Source: a virus. Taken from it: 21,471 nt of DNA. Location of the stretch: positions 1 to 21,471 of IMG/VR virus record IMGVR_UViG_3300023184_000586; one strand, written 5' to 3'. Numbering within the stretch: the first letter of the stretch is position 1; every line of letters starts with the position of its first letter. The position numbers and the translations under genes were made by a program. Below the pieces are notes generated by a model. It did no database searches and was not told the origin of the DNA. It saw only the letters and a program-made list of their open reading frames with translations. Positions 6,855-15,726 of this stretch are shown piece after piece.

Positions 6855-8932
6855 TATTCCCCTCCTCTTTTTACTCTAAATCTTAATTCAACATCTATTT
6901 CCCATTTTGAATCATCTATTTTTTGAGTGATATCAGTTATTTGCCAATATCCTTTATCAGGTGTCAACCAAGGTATTTCATTTATTTTTACACTTTTACC
7001 AATTACAAATCCACCCACACCCAATGTTGTAAATGTTAATTTAGTTGGTAACAATACATCCGATGCTTTCCCTCCACTCTCTGGGAAATATAAATTCTTT
7101 ACTATACCTGCATCTTTTACTACTACAAAATAACTACTTTCACTACCACTATAATAAGGTGCTGAATTTAATTTAACTCTAAGTTCTCCGGGTGCATTTA
7201 ACATTCCCGAAAGTGCTGCCATTGCTTGTTGTGCCACATATGCCGCACCATCTGCAACCGCACCAACCGCTCCTTTTACACCATCTACCGCCGCGTTCCA
7301 CAATAAACCTACTTTGTCACTAAACGTTAATTCTGCCGGGGCTGCGGGTGTACCACTATTTTCAGTTGCTGCACCATGTGCTGGTTTATAGTTCGCCGGC
7401 GGAGTTTTTAATGCACCAGTTACTGCATCAGGTGCTGATGTTTTAAATAGAAAATCTCCTACTGGATGAGTTGATGATTGTACTTTTGATGTTTTACCCT
7501 CATCACCTAGCATTGCTTGCCCCGCTACTTCCTTTGGCATATCTGCATTTAAATCTATATTTGTAATTGTAGAGGATTCAGAAAATAAATTCAATGAAGG
7601 AATTGCATCATTTTCATTTGATAAATTATAATCAACAATTGTATATTGCATAAATCCATGAGGTCCTTCTATATCTCTTAAGCCAAGATTCCATAATCCA
7701 GCACCTGCTACATTCAATTCTGCAATAATTTTTTCTAAAAACTCTTTATTGTTGTCAATCCCTCTTGCTGCTTCTTTTAAAAAATCTGCTGATAAAAATA
7801 AATTTCGTATATGACCATGTTCATTTCCTTTTAATGTCACCCCACTATATAATGTAGTATCAGTTGGTGTTGGAAATTGAAATGGTTCTGCTAAATTAAA
7901 TGGACCAAATGTTATTGGATTTGCGGTATCTAATCTTACTGTTTTTATAGTTGATTCACCAAATGTTATAGTTTTAGTATCATCTGTTTTGGGTATTTGT
8001 GCAGCTGGTATAATTACATTTTCTGAACAACTAATCATCATAGGTCTAGCACATGCAACTGCATCATCAATTTGAACATCTACTGGCATTCCACCATTCA
8101 TTGTACTATCTTTTCCTTTATTACATACAGTTTTTATAACAAATCCAAGTTGCATATATGCCGAGTCAGTATTTCCATATGTCCAATCTAAAATTTCAGT
8201 TTCAATGTTTATTGTATATCCTTTTAATGCAGTAAAAATAGCAGCATCACTTGTATCTGGATCTATTTTGGCTGCTTGTGTTGCCATAATAGTTGCTTTT
8301 GCTTTTTTATCATCTGAACTATCTGCTACTGATTCATTTTTTTTACTTAATGCCAAAAACGCCGGAACATCTGATGGCGATGATAATTCTACTTGAACAT
8401 CTACTGTAAGATTTGCATTTACTTTAATATCAAAATTAGTTAAAATTCCAGCAAAAATATCAAAATCTTTTCCTGTTACAAATTTATTATGTTGTAGTAT
8501 GTTTATTGCTTTAAGTGCCGTATTCATTCCGGTTTCTACATATGTTTGTGTTCCCCGTCTATTTTTTGCCCATCCCCACACTAATAATTGTGTTTTTCCA
8601 ATAAATAGAAACCCTCTATTTGCCTTAACCTCATCCATATCGGAAAATTGGATTGTAGCGGTTGCCATTTTAATCGCCCCCATATTACCGGTTGTCTTTA
8701 CCTCAATTGATTTTAGCATTGGAGGTATTTTTTTAATAAGACCATTTACATTATGTGAAATATTAAATTTTGTATACGATTCATTACCAATAATACCACC
8801 AACATTATTTTCTCCCATAAAACATTGTAAAAATGCAAATGCTTTAGTACCCGAAAATAAAGTTTTATTCGTATTAGTAATTGCACTAACAATACTATCC
8901 TCTAGTCCTGATACAAATGGAAACCTACTCAT
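6854..8932 (-). CDS. Baseplate hub-like structural protein
   Basis: A 692-residue probable virion protein. The segment from about residue 75 to 195 has the strand-rich pattern of tail hub proteins: repeated beta strands (SIEVKTTG, ATATIQFSD, KTQLLVWGWA), then FAGILTNFDIKVNANLTVDVQVELSS, which recalls the region of gpD/gp27-type hubs where strands end in an I-x-V/V-x-L pairing. A central A/G-rich, low-complexity stretch (about 535-590) precedes a C-terminal beta region ending in KIDDSKWEIDVELRFRVKRGGE. It directly follows the LysM protein with a TAATG overlap, the same relative place as gpD after gpX in P2-type tails. The name rests mostly on order and fold-like patterns, not on a firm family match. 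Confidence 0.6.
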   Translation of the reverse strand: MSRFPFVSGLEDSIVSAITNTNKTLFSGTKAFAFLQCFMGENNVGGIIGNESYTKFNISHNVNGLIKKIPPMLKSIEVKTTGNMGAIKMATATIQFSDMDEVKANRGFLFIGKTQLLVWGWAKNRRGTQTYVETGMNTALKAINILQHNKFVTGKDFDIFAGILTNFDIKVNANLTVDVQVELSSPSDVPAFLALSKKNESVADSSDDKKAKATIMATQAAKIDPDTSDAAIFTALKGYTINIETEILDWTYGNTDSAYMQLGFVIKTVCNKGKDSTMNGGMPVDVQIDDAVACARPMMISCSENVIIPAAQIPKTDDTKTITFGESTIKTVRLDTANPITFGPFNLAEPFQFPTPTDTTLYSGVTLKGNEHGHIRNLFLSADFLKEAARGIDNNKEFLEKIIAELNVAGAGLWNLGLRDIEGPHGFMQYTIVDYNLSNENDAIPSLNLFSESSTITNIDLNADMPKEVAGQAMLGDEGKTSKVQSSTHPVGDFLFKTSAPDAVTGALKTPPANYKPAHGAATENSGTPAAPAELTFSDKVGLLWNAAVDGVKGAVGAVADGAAYVAQQAMAALSGMLNAPGELRVKLNSAPYYSGSESSYFVVVKDAGIVKNLYFPESGGKASDVLLPTKLTFTTLGVGGFVIGKSVKINEIPWLTPDKGYWQITDITQKIDDSKWEIDVELRFRVKRGGE

Positions 8933-9225
8933 TATTTAATTGAATTTTTAAGTTCTGCTGCTTCTTGTGTACTTGGTATTCTAAGTTTAATACCACCTTG
9001 CATCGTTAAATCAATATCAGTTAGGTTATTTTTTAATGCAATAACCCACCACATTGTACTATCACTATAATATTCATTTGCTAATAAATCTAATCTATCA
9101 CCCATTGTAGTTAATATAACAATATCAGTATCGGTTGGTTCTACATATGATAATAATGTAGAATCATATACTTTACCTTTGCCTGTTTTTAATATTGTTT
9201 TTATATTTTCGTATCTATTATCCAT
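8932..9225 (-). CDS. LysM-domain tail/baseplate protein (gpX/gp53-like)
   Basis: A 97-residue protein. The C-terminal half carries a LysM-like module: ILTTMGDRLDLLANEYYSDSTMWWVIALKNNLTDIDLTMQGGIKLRIPS, with the GDxLxxLAxxYYxDxxxWWxIAxxN core and the LRIP end. In contractile tails this module (P2 gpX, contractile-injection-system Afp7, T4 gp53) binds near the hub and links tube to baseplate. It lies between the 738-aa baseplate protein and the hub-like protein, as in P2-type order. Its start is 2 nt after the upstream stop, and its own stop overlaps the next start. Confidence 0.82.
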   Translation of the reverse strand: MDNRYENIKTILKTGKGKVYDSTLLSYVEPTDTDIVILTTMGDRLDLLANEYYSDSTMWWVIALKNNLTDIDLTMQGGIKLRIPSTQEAAELKNSIK

Positions 9226-9227
9226 TA

Positions 9228-11444
9228 CTATGCTTTTAATGTATTATAAAATGAATAATCACCTTGACCATTTGTAACTACTTTAAATGATATACTAATT
9301 GAACATATCATTGGTGCTTGTGACCCTTTTGTAATTTCCCATGGGGTTGTATCATCTACACTCATTGTTATATCACTTAAAAATCCTTGTGCTGATATTA
9401 AATCACCAATTTGTAAACCAATAATTCTACCAAATACTCCCTGTACTTTATTAGTTGTTTTTCCTTTTGTATATAAAGATAACGATTCCACTTTTTTCCA
9501 TATTTGGTTTAATTGTGTTTTGTTTTCTGCATATAATTTTAAATCAAATGATATATCTCTTTCCCAAACGTTAAATAAATAAAAATTAACACCCGAACCA
9601 ATTGGTTTTACACTATCCCAACTTGCTGCACTTTTGTCTGATAAGTTTGTTATAGTTGATAAAAAATTAATTCCACCTATATTCACCTTAACTATGCCAT
9701 CTTCTACATTATCTTTTAATACATCTCGTTTGTTATGTAAATATGGATTTATATTTAAAGAAGTATTGTTTTGTGTTTGAAGTGCTGTATTTAAAAAATT
9801 AGTATCATTATCTGTTATTGTTTTAACGTTATCACTAAACTTAGCATCTTTGGTATTCCACCTAGCAACCGTATCCATTTGTCCTATTGTTCTAAATGGA
9901 TACTTATATTCTTCTGGTTTTTTAGTATCAATATCTACTGCTATAAATGCATTTCCAAATAGTTGTCCTACCTGGGTTTCTACATTTTGAGCACCCATTC
10001 CTTTTATTAATTTAGATTCACCTAAATCAGCTATACCACCATCTATGAATCTACTTTGTTCATCGGTAGTTAATGTGTCAATTTTTAATTCACTCTTTGT
10101 ATATTCATATTCTTCGCCACCTTTCATATTTCCAATAAAGGTACTACTACCATCATCGGTTGATATATCAAATGTATAATCGTTATCACCTTTAACTATT
10201 TTTATTAAATTAATAGGTGAATCAGGTGCACCATATATTTGTGATAAACTTGCACCTTTATCTATAAGATTTTCTTGTTGAAATCCATCGGCATCCTTTG
10301 GCCCTGGATAAGTATATGCATTACCATCTTTATCTACTAATTTAGAATAATTTTGTACTCTATCATCTAATGCTCTACCACTTGCATCTTTCTTTTTAAT
10401 TTGTTGATATTTTCCAGTATTATTTTTAGTATCAATATTTTCTAATCTTGCAAAAATAGGAAAACTATTTTTTACCATATTAGCAGATACTATTACATTT
10501 CCTAAATTTGTTGTTTGTGGTGTGTTATTTGCATATACACTAGCATAGTAATCACTTAATGTATGTTCACTATCTTTTCCAATCGCTGGGATTTTTGAAG
10601 AATCTAATGTAGGAGAAAGATATTGCATTATTTCATCTGCACTACTTTTTAGGTAGTCCATACCTGAAATTTTCATTTTATGTGCTCTTAATCTACTATA
10701 ACTACGATACGATACCCCATCTTTAACCCCTGAATTTATTACTAAACTAGATGGGAAAAATGGTATTTTATTTTTATCTATTAGTCCAAATCCAGTTGCT
10801 GGTTTTGCTTTTGGTTTATCTGGTGCCGGTCCTGATTTTCCTTTCTTTTTTCCTTTTGAAAATAATTTACTTAACCCTAATCCAATACCAGCAACTGCTA
10901 ATCCAACCGCTGCAGATTTTAATGCGGGAACAATTGCGTTTGCTGCTTGGTCAGGTGTTTTATTTGCACTTAAAAAATTTCCTAATTTAGTTTTACTATT
11001 GTTATGATATGGATTATATCTTTTTCCAAATGCATAATCACCATTTATTAATCCATTATAAAAATTCTTTTCCATTCCAGTTGGTGAACCATCTTCACCT
11101 ACCGTCCAATCATCCGGAAATTTAGGATGAAACGCGGTTGCACCTGCGAGAGCACCTGCTGCAAATAAACCAACTATACCTGTTCCTGCCAATGCACCAC
11201 CTAATTTATCTGCCCCTTTTTTAATTGCTTTCTTTGTTTCATGTGGGTCCGTTGAGGTTGTAATACGAATTAAATCTGTACCATAAACCTTTGGCATTTT
11301 TTTTACAAAATCTAATGCTTGTTTATTATCGTTTGTAAATTTATTATCCGGTTCGGGTTTAAGCATACCCGCTTTTTGGCTATTTGGATTTAGTTTGTCT
11401 GGCGTAGGCCATGTTTCTAATAATTCTAATAATGTTTTTCCCAT
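9228..11444 (-). CDS. Tail/baseplate structural protein, 738 aa
   Basis: Not assigned to a named family. Residues about 80-104 and 170-195 are A/G-rich hydrophobic, followed by a K/G/P-rich linker (about 196-218). The long middle part is polar. The C-terminal 150 residues (from FNVWERDISFDLKLYAENKTQLNQIWKKVESLSLYTKG to the end) are beta-rich and hold GRIIGLQIGDLISAQGFLSDITMSVDDTTPWEI, resembling tail-tube-capping or DNA-circularisation/baseplate proteins that follow the tape measure in Mu and P2. It starts in a TAATG overlap with the tape measure stop, preceded by GGAGG. Placement between tape measure and LysM protein suggests a baseplate element at the end of the tube. Two hydrophobic segments in such a protein are unusual. 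Confidence 0.62.
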   Translation of the reverse strand: MGKTLLELLETWPTPDKLNPNSQKAGMLKPEPDNKFTNDNKQALDFVKKMPKVYGTDLIRITTSTDPHETKKAIKKGADKLGGALAGTGIVGLFAAGALAGATAFHPKFPDDWTVGEDGSPTGMEKNFYNGLINGDYAFGKRYNPYHNNSKTKLGNFLSANKTPDQAANAIVPALKSAAVGLAVAGIGLGLSKLFSKGKKKGKSGPAPDKPKAKPATGFGLIDKNKIPFFPSSLVINSGVKDGVSYRSYSRLRAHKMKISGMDYLKSSADEIMQYLSPTLDSSKIPAIGKDSEHTLSDYYASVYANNTPQTTNLGNVIVSANMVKNSFPIFARLENIDTKNNTGKYQQIKKKDASGRALDDRVQNYSKLVDKDGNAYTYPGPKDADGFQQENLIDKGASLSQIYGAPDSPINLIKIVKGDNDYTFDISTDDGSSTFIGNMKGGEEYEYTKSELKIDTLTTDEQSRFIDGGIADLGESKLIKGMGAQNVETQVGQLFGNAFIAVDIDTKKPEEYKYPFRTIGQMDTVARWNTKDAKFSDNVKTITDNDTNFLNTALQTQNNTSLNINPYLHNKRDVLKDNVEDGIVKVNIGGINFLSTITNLSDKSAASWDSVKPIGSGVNFYLFNVWERDISFDLKLYAENKTQLNQIWKKVESLSLYTKGKTTNKVQGVFGRIIGLQIGDLISAQGFLSDITMSVDDTTPWEITKGSQAPMICSISISFKVVTNGQGDYSFYNTLKA

Positions 11445-14398
11445 TAGTATTTAGTTCCTCCTGAGTCACCTCTACGTGCTGCTCCATCATTTGAAGCGGC
11501 TGTTACTTTTTTACTATCCATATTAATTGCCGGTGCTCCACCTACTTTACTATCTATTGATTTTAAAATTGCTATCATTTCATCATTACTACTACCACCT
11601 TCACCACCACCAAATAATCCACCAGCAACTGCTCCTAATGCTCCTAATGCTAATAAAACCGGTAGCGCTATCATACCCATTGTTCCTAACATCATTAATG
11701 ATAACGATAATGCCATAATTGCAGCTGCTAATCCAAATATAGGTAATATCATACTAATTAATGGTCCTAAGTTTGCTGCTAATTGTGGTAATACTGCAAC
11801 CATAGAACTTATTCCATCCATTGCTAATTTAATACCCATACCAACCATCATTACACCTGCTCCAAAAAATGCAAATGCTAATCCTAATCCCATTAATATT
11901 GCAACTCCTATTCCTGCTAATGGTGCAGCCACACCCAATGAAGTTAATCCAGCTGTTAATGCTCCAAATCCTAATGTAATTAAAGGTGCCATGGCTCCCA
12001 TTAATGCTAATACTGCCAATCCAGGTAACATAGCTATAAGTGCTATTGATGTTACTAATAAAGAAAATGCTCCTAATAATACATTACCTGTACCCATTGC
12101 ACCTAATCCTAATGCTATATTTTCAAATCCCATTAATACATTTCCAAAATTCATTTTACCCATAAAAAATAATGTAGGTAATCCAGGAAGTAATCCTAAT
12201 AATCCTATACCTACTGGAATTAAGTTTAATGCTCCTATAAATACTTTTCCACTTGCAAAATATTTTAAACCTGCTGCAATATTTTCTGCTTTTGTTTTAA
12301 ACGCAGAACCATCATCTCCTTTTGCTGCTTCGTTTGCCCCCTCTGTTACTTTTTCTGGATTTACTTTATCTTTAATACTATCTACAACCGCATCTTTCTT
12401 TTCCGCTACCATTTCTTCGGCCTTACCACTAAAATCAACTTTATCCATTAATTTATCTTTAAGCCCACCTGCTTTTTCTGCTATAAAATCTTTTGCTTTT
12501 CCTGCTACACCACCGATTGCTGAACCTACTTTTGAATTTGCAATTGCCCCACCGAATTGTTTTAGTTTACCTATTATTTTACTAGGTGCTATCATTGCAA
12601 ATAGATTTTTTAACATTTGCTTTGTTCCTCTTGCCATTCCACCAATTGATGTTCCCATTGCAGACAATCCTTTATTCAATTCTCCTGCCCCAATTATCAA
12701 TCCACCCATTCCTTTGAATATTTTACCAGTTAGGCTATTGCCCATATTCTGTAATATCTCAGATGTTTGACTATATATTTGATTACCCACACCATGCATA
12801 CCATTTAAGGTTTCTTCATGTGCTACCATTTGTTGCATCTCTGCATTTGAAACACCAATTGCTTTAGCAGTTGCTGCTCTTTGATATGGGTCCATTGCAT
12901 TGTAAGCGGCTATACCACCCGCTGCTTCTAACCCTTCTTTTAATGCACCAGCAATATCTCCGTTATAAGCTAATTCTCTTGCTTTACTAAGATTCATATC
13001 TCTACCTAATAAAACCGATGCTTCCATTTCATCTTGTACTGATGATTGATAATCTAATAAATGGTCTGCTACTTTTGCCGCCGTTCCTAATCCTACTCCT
13101 AATTTAGCTGCTGCTACCGCTGCTTCACCAATATTTTTTCCACCATCTTTACTATATAATGCAAAGAATTCGGTATTTTCTGCAATATCGCCCATCACCT
13201 GAGATGGTGCTACCCCATTTGCCATCGCTAATTCCTTAACAAACGCACCCGTATTTTTACCTGTCTCATAACTTTTGCCACTTAATTCACCAAACGCTAC
13301 CGACATGAATGCTGCTTGTTTTCCACTTAAACCATAATTAGCTGCTAATAAACCGGCATCTACTGCCATTGCAGTTGTTAGATGATGCGAATCACCCAAA
13401 TCTTTAGCTAAATCCAACGCAGCCTCACCTGCTTCTTCACCTAATATTGCGCCGACCAATCCTACTTGTGTTTTAAGCCCTATCATTTGTGTCATTCCAA
13501 CACCAATCTTTTTCCCCAGCTCACCAAACTTTTCTGCAATTTCACCTGCACCAAATGATATTAAAGATAACGCACCTCGCCATCCACTAAACAACATAGT
13601 AACACCACTTCTTACTTTTAATAATGTTTTTTGTATACTTTCTAACTCTTCATGTAATTCTTCTTGTATTTGTTTTTGTAATTTAGATTGTGAAGATATT
13701 TCATCTGCTAAATGTAATTCATCTTTTTTACCTTGTATTGTTTCCTGTAATATATCTAATGATTCTTGTGAATATGTACCTGCTTTTTGCATTTGAGCAA
13801 GTTGTTGTTGATGCGCTGCTATTTCATCATTAATTCTAGATTTTAATATTGCTCTTTTTTCTACATCATCAGATGTTAATCCAGCTAATTCGGCTGCTTT
13901 AGTGCTAATAGATGCCATCCCATCTGAAAATTTGGAAATTTGGTTTAAGCCATTTTGTCTTTCTTTAACAGTAAGTGTTTCATTTGATGCAATTGATGAT
14001 GATACATCTTTTAATCTAACACTTTTTAATGCAATTGCTTGTAATTCTTCTTTACTATGTTTATATATTTCACTTAAACTACCCCATGAATCAACTTGAG
14101 ATTCTGCATTTCGTTTAATATTATCTTGTGTAGTGTCTAATTGTTTTGCTACTGCATATAATTCTGTTGCTTTTTGAGCTTGTTTGGTATATGCCGCTTG
14201 TATTCTGCCTAATCTTTTTTCATCATCCGCCGTTATTCTACCTTTTTTAGATAATAATTTATTTTCTTCTTCATGTAACTTATTTCTTAATTCTTGATTT
14301 TTGACATATTCAGCCTGTAATTTAGCGTCCCTACTTGCTAAACTAAAATCCGCATTAGATGATTTTGTTTTACCGAATGTATCTTTTTTTATTCCCAT
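11444..14398 (-). CDS. Tail tape measure protein
   Basis: A 984-residue protein with the usual tape-measure plan: charged, coiled-coil-rich N-terminal region (about 1-265), a middle region with helical A/G-rich segments (GEEAGEAALDLAKDLG, MEASVLLGRDMNLSKARELAYNGD), another K-rich coiled section (about 640-700), and a very hydrophobic stretch at about 708-926 with many membrane-like helices. It ends in a G/S-rich tail. Such proteins set tail length and help DNA pass the membrane. By the common estimate of about 0.15 nm per residue, the tail would be near 150 nm. It is the largest gene in the window and follows the gp26/chaperone pair and a 66-aa gene, as expected. Its stop overlaps the next gene. 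Confidence 0.9.
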   Translation of the reverse strand: MGIKKDTFGKTKSSNADFSLASRDAKLQAEYVKNQELRNKLHEEENKLLSKKGRITADDEKRLGRIQAAYTKQAQKATELYAVAKQLDTTQDNIKRNAESQVDSWGSLSEIYKHSKEELQAIALKSVRLKDVSSSIASNETLTVKERQNGLNQISKFSDGMASISTKAAELAGLTSDDVEKRAILKSRINDEIAAHQQQLAQMQKAGTYSQESLDILQETIQGKKDELHLADEISSQSKLQKQIQEELHEELESIQKTLLKVRSGVTMLFSGWRGALSLISFGAGEIAEKFGELGKKIGVGMTQMIGLKTQVGLVGAILGEEAGEAALDLAKDLGDSHHLTTAMAVDAGLLAANYGLSGKQAAFMSVAFGELSGKSYETGKNTGAFVKELAMANGVAPSQVMGDIAENTEFFALYSKDGGKNIGEAAVAAAKLGVGLGTAAKVADHLLDYQSSVQDEMEASVLLGRDMNLSKARELAYNGDIAGALKEGLEAAGGIAAYNAMDPYQRAATAKAIGVSNAEMQQMVAHEETLNGMHGVGNQIYSQTSEILQNMGNSLTGKIFKGMGGLIIGAGELNKGLSAMGTSIGGMARGTKQMLKNLFAMIAPSKIIGKLKQFGGAIANSKVGSAIGGVAGKAKDFIAEKAGGLKDKLMDKVDFSGKAEEMVAEKKDAVVDSIKDKVNPEKVTEGANEAAKGDDGSAFKTKAENIAAGLKYFASGKVFIGALNLIPVGIGLLGLLPGLPTLFFMGKMNFGNVLMGFENIALGLGAMGTGNVLLGAFSLLVTSIALIAMLPGLAVLALMGAMAPLITLGFGALTAGLTSLGVAAPLAGIGVAILMGLGLAFAFFGAGVMMVGMGIKLAMDGISSMVAVLPQLAANLGPLISMILPIFGLAAAIMALSLSLMMLGTMGMIALPVLLALGALGAVAGGLFGGGEGGSSNDEMIAILKSIDSKVGGAPAINMDSKKVTAASNDGAARRGDSGGTKY

Positions 14399-14412
14399 TA
14401 AACTACCTTATA

Positions 14413-14613
14413 TTAGTATCTACCCGATTCTAAATCTTTTCTGATTTGTTTACTATCTTCAACGTATTTTGCCAAACGTGCTTTTAAACCTTTATCTATA
14501 TCTGATTTACGAATTTGTCTCATTGCTTCATCTTCTTGGTTTTTGTAAATTCTATTAAAAATGTTATTAACCCAATTATCAATGATGTTTTCACTTATTT
14601 TTATTTCTGCCAT
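14413..14613 (-). CDS. Small hypothetical protein before the tape measure, 66 aa
   Basis: A highly charged, helical 66-residue protein (NWVNNIFNRIYKNQEDEAMRQ; GLKARLAKYVEDSKQIRKDLE) without recognised family. It is the first gene after the terminator at 14652-14684 and follows a late-promoter-like motif by 17 nt, so it opens the long tail operon. The tape measure begins 14 nt after its stop. A small tail-assembly partner of the tape measure is a reasonable guess. Confidence 0.72.
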   Translation of the reverse strand: MAEIKISENIIDNWVNNIFNRIYKNQEDEAMRQIRKSDIDKGLKARLAKYVEDSKQIRKDLESGRY

Positions 14614-14630
14614 AATGTATATAGTTTAAT

Positions 14631-14640
14631 TATAAATATC
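14631..14640 (-). promoter_or_regulatory. Late-promoter-like motif GATATTTATA opening the tail operon
   Basis: The coding strand reads GATATTTATAATT, 17 nt before the ATG at 14613 and directly downstream of a terminator. It would drive the operon from 14613 to 6489. No TTTG is seen at the -33 spacing. Confidence 0.6.
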
Positions 14641-14651
14641 ATATAAAACAA

Positions 14652-14684
14652 AAAGTTAGGAGTTTTTTATCTTCTCCTAACTTT
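14652..14684 (-). terminator. Rho-independent terminator overlapping a stop codon
   Basis: An 11-bp perfect stem (coding strand AAAGTTAGGAG / CTCCTAACTTT) with an 11-nt loop is followed by TTGTTTTAT. The TAA stop of the 14667-14909 gene lies in the loop, and the last codons form one arm of the stem. It ends the transcript that carries the gp26-type gene and its partner. Confidence 0.82.
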
Positions 14685-14909
14685 ACTATTTGCTTTTTGT
14701 ATTTGTTCGTTTTCTTTCTTTTTTATATCAATTAACATATTTACATACATTCGTCTGATATGTAGTGGTAAATTGTATACATCACTAAATGTAAATCCAC
14801 CACCTTGAAATACTAAGAAAAATAATTCTTCGTATAATCCTTTTTTATAATCCGGTGGCAGGGTAAAAAAAGTTGATTCCAAAAGGAATATCAAGTGCCT
14901 CCGTTTCAC
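14667..14909 (-). CDS. Tail assembly chaperone-like C-terminal segment in the +1 frame
   Basis: This 80-residue frame (GTG start at 14909, KRRHLIFLLESTFFTLPPDYKKG...) overlaps the last 65 bp of the gp26-type gene, in the +1 frame. The part after the overlap (TLPPDYKKGLYEELFFLVFQGGGFTFSDVYNLPLHIRRMYVNMLIDIKKKENEQ) is a compact helical domain with the F-Y-N-LP-x-HxRRxY pattern that I associate with the second half of T4-like tail assembly/gp26-region proteins. No good Shine-Dalgarno sequence precedes the GTG, and a T7 run at 14865-14871 would allow ribosomes from the upstream gene to slip into this frame. So it may be made only as an extension, giving a product of about 337 residues. A separate start at GTG remains possible. 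Confidence 0.66.
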   Translation of the reverse strand: MKRRHLIFLLESTFFTLPPDYKKGLYEELFFLVFQGGGFTFSDVYNLPLHIRRMYVNMLIDIKKKENEQIQKANSKVRRR

Positions 14910-15681
14910 CCGTCAAATCCGATATGAACTCAAATTTCATATTTAAATCCGGAGATATACTTTTTACATATGCTCTAAATGCTTGAATATCTTTTGCTAA
15001 AAATTGATTAACTACCCAATTGTTTACATAACCTCTATCTGAATTATCATTAACCGATAGTATCATATATTTCAATCTTGTTGTGACTTCTGATGAATTT
15101 GTTTTTCCCTTTGTTAATCTTGCTAATGCATTGATTTCATTGGTAATATCTTTTTCATCTTTATGAGTTAATAATTTAAATATGATTTTAGTTTGAGAAG
15201 GTAATGTAAATGCGTATCTATTTTCAGTATTTAATAAAGAATAATCAATATCTTTAGTTTGAATCTTTGTTAAATCAATTGATACTTTTTGTTTTTCTCC
15301 ACTAAATGGGTCTGTGATTTCTACATCATATTCAGGACCATATCCTAATACTCTTGCTGCTAAGTAAACTGCGTTCTTATCACCTGTAACCAAATCATCT
15401 GCATTAACACCAACTTGAACCACAACTGATTCTAATAATTTATCTAATACCACACCTTTATTAATTAGGTTACTATCTGCTAAAATATCTTCTTCTCTTG
15501 CAGTAAGGTATTTAATTTCTAATGTACCTTTACTAAGTGGATTACTTTCCGCATATACCTTACCTTCTGATGGCAATGATATAACTTGTGTTGGGAAATT
15601 AAATGTTGATGTTGTTGTTTGCTGAGGTTGTTGTGTTTGAACTGGCGTTCCACCTCTTTGAATGTTTATGTTTTCTTCCAT
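14845..15681 (-). CDS. T4 gp26-like baseplate hub/assembly protein
   Basis: A 278-residue protein matching the T4 base plate protein family (PF12322 as I recall): a disordered Q/T-rich start (about 1-28), then ISLPSEGKVYAESNPLSKGTLEIKYLTAREEDIL (34-67), where the LPS-G-x-Y-x3-NPL and the strand IKYLTAREEDIL are typical. NKGVVLDKLLESVVVQVGV follows, then beta segments, a helical domain with LKYMILSVND, and the end DIPFGINFFYPATGL. In T4 and cyanophages this family assists hub assembly. It precedes the tape measure by two small genes, the place of a tail assembly chaperone. The frame overlaps the 80-aa +1 frame through a T-rich stretch. Confidence 0.86.
   Translation of the reverse strand: MEENINIQRGGTPVQTQQPQQTTTSTFNFPTQVISLPSEGKVYAESNPLSKGTLEIKYLTAREEDILADSNLINKGVVLDKLLESVVVQVGVNADDLVTGDKNAVYLAARVLGYGPEYDVEITDPFSGEKQKVSIDLTKIQTKDIDYSLLNTENRYAFTLPSQTKIIFKLLTHKDEKDITNEINALARLTKGKTNSSEVTTRLKYMILSVNDNSDRGYVNNWVVNQFLAKDIQAFRAYVKSISPDLNMKFEFISDLTGETEALDIPFGINFFYPATGL
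14865..14871 (-). promoter_or_regulatory. Candidate programmed frameshift site, T7 run
   Basis: On the coding strand the gp26-type gene reads ATC AAC TTT TTT TAC. The other frame reads TCA ACT TTT TTT ACC. Slipping by +1 (or -2) within seven T residues lets both UUU-decoding tRNAs re-pair perfectly. The zero-frame stop follows 17 nt after the T run. Joining gives about 272 residues of gp26-type sequence plus 65 residues of the second frame. Confidence 0.45.
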
Positions 15682-15702
15682 AATAACTTTTTATTTGTTT
15701 TA

Positions 15703-15712
15703 TATAACTATT
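15703..15712 (-). promoter_or_regulatory. Variant late-promoter-like motif before the gp26-type gene
   Basis: The coding strand reads AATAGTTATATAA, one or two bases from the ATATTTATA core, at 21 nt before the ATG at 15681. The spacing matches the better copies. Weak on its own. Confidence 0.35.
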
Positions 15713-15726
15713 TGTTTTTTAAATTT

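Noticed and set aside
8499-8939. A 146-aa plus-strand open frame and other plus-strand frames (for example 780-1100, 2397-2684, 18535-18891)
   Set aside because: Each overlaps a well-supported minus-strand gene, lacks a recognised domain and has composition typical of antisense reading of AT-rich genes.
11991-12770. A 259-aa plus-strand open frame antisense to the tape measure
   Set aside because: It is the shadow of the hydrophobic tape measure sequence in the opposite strand, with proline- and asparagine-rich composition and no ribosome site. The minus-strand gene explains the region.
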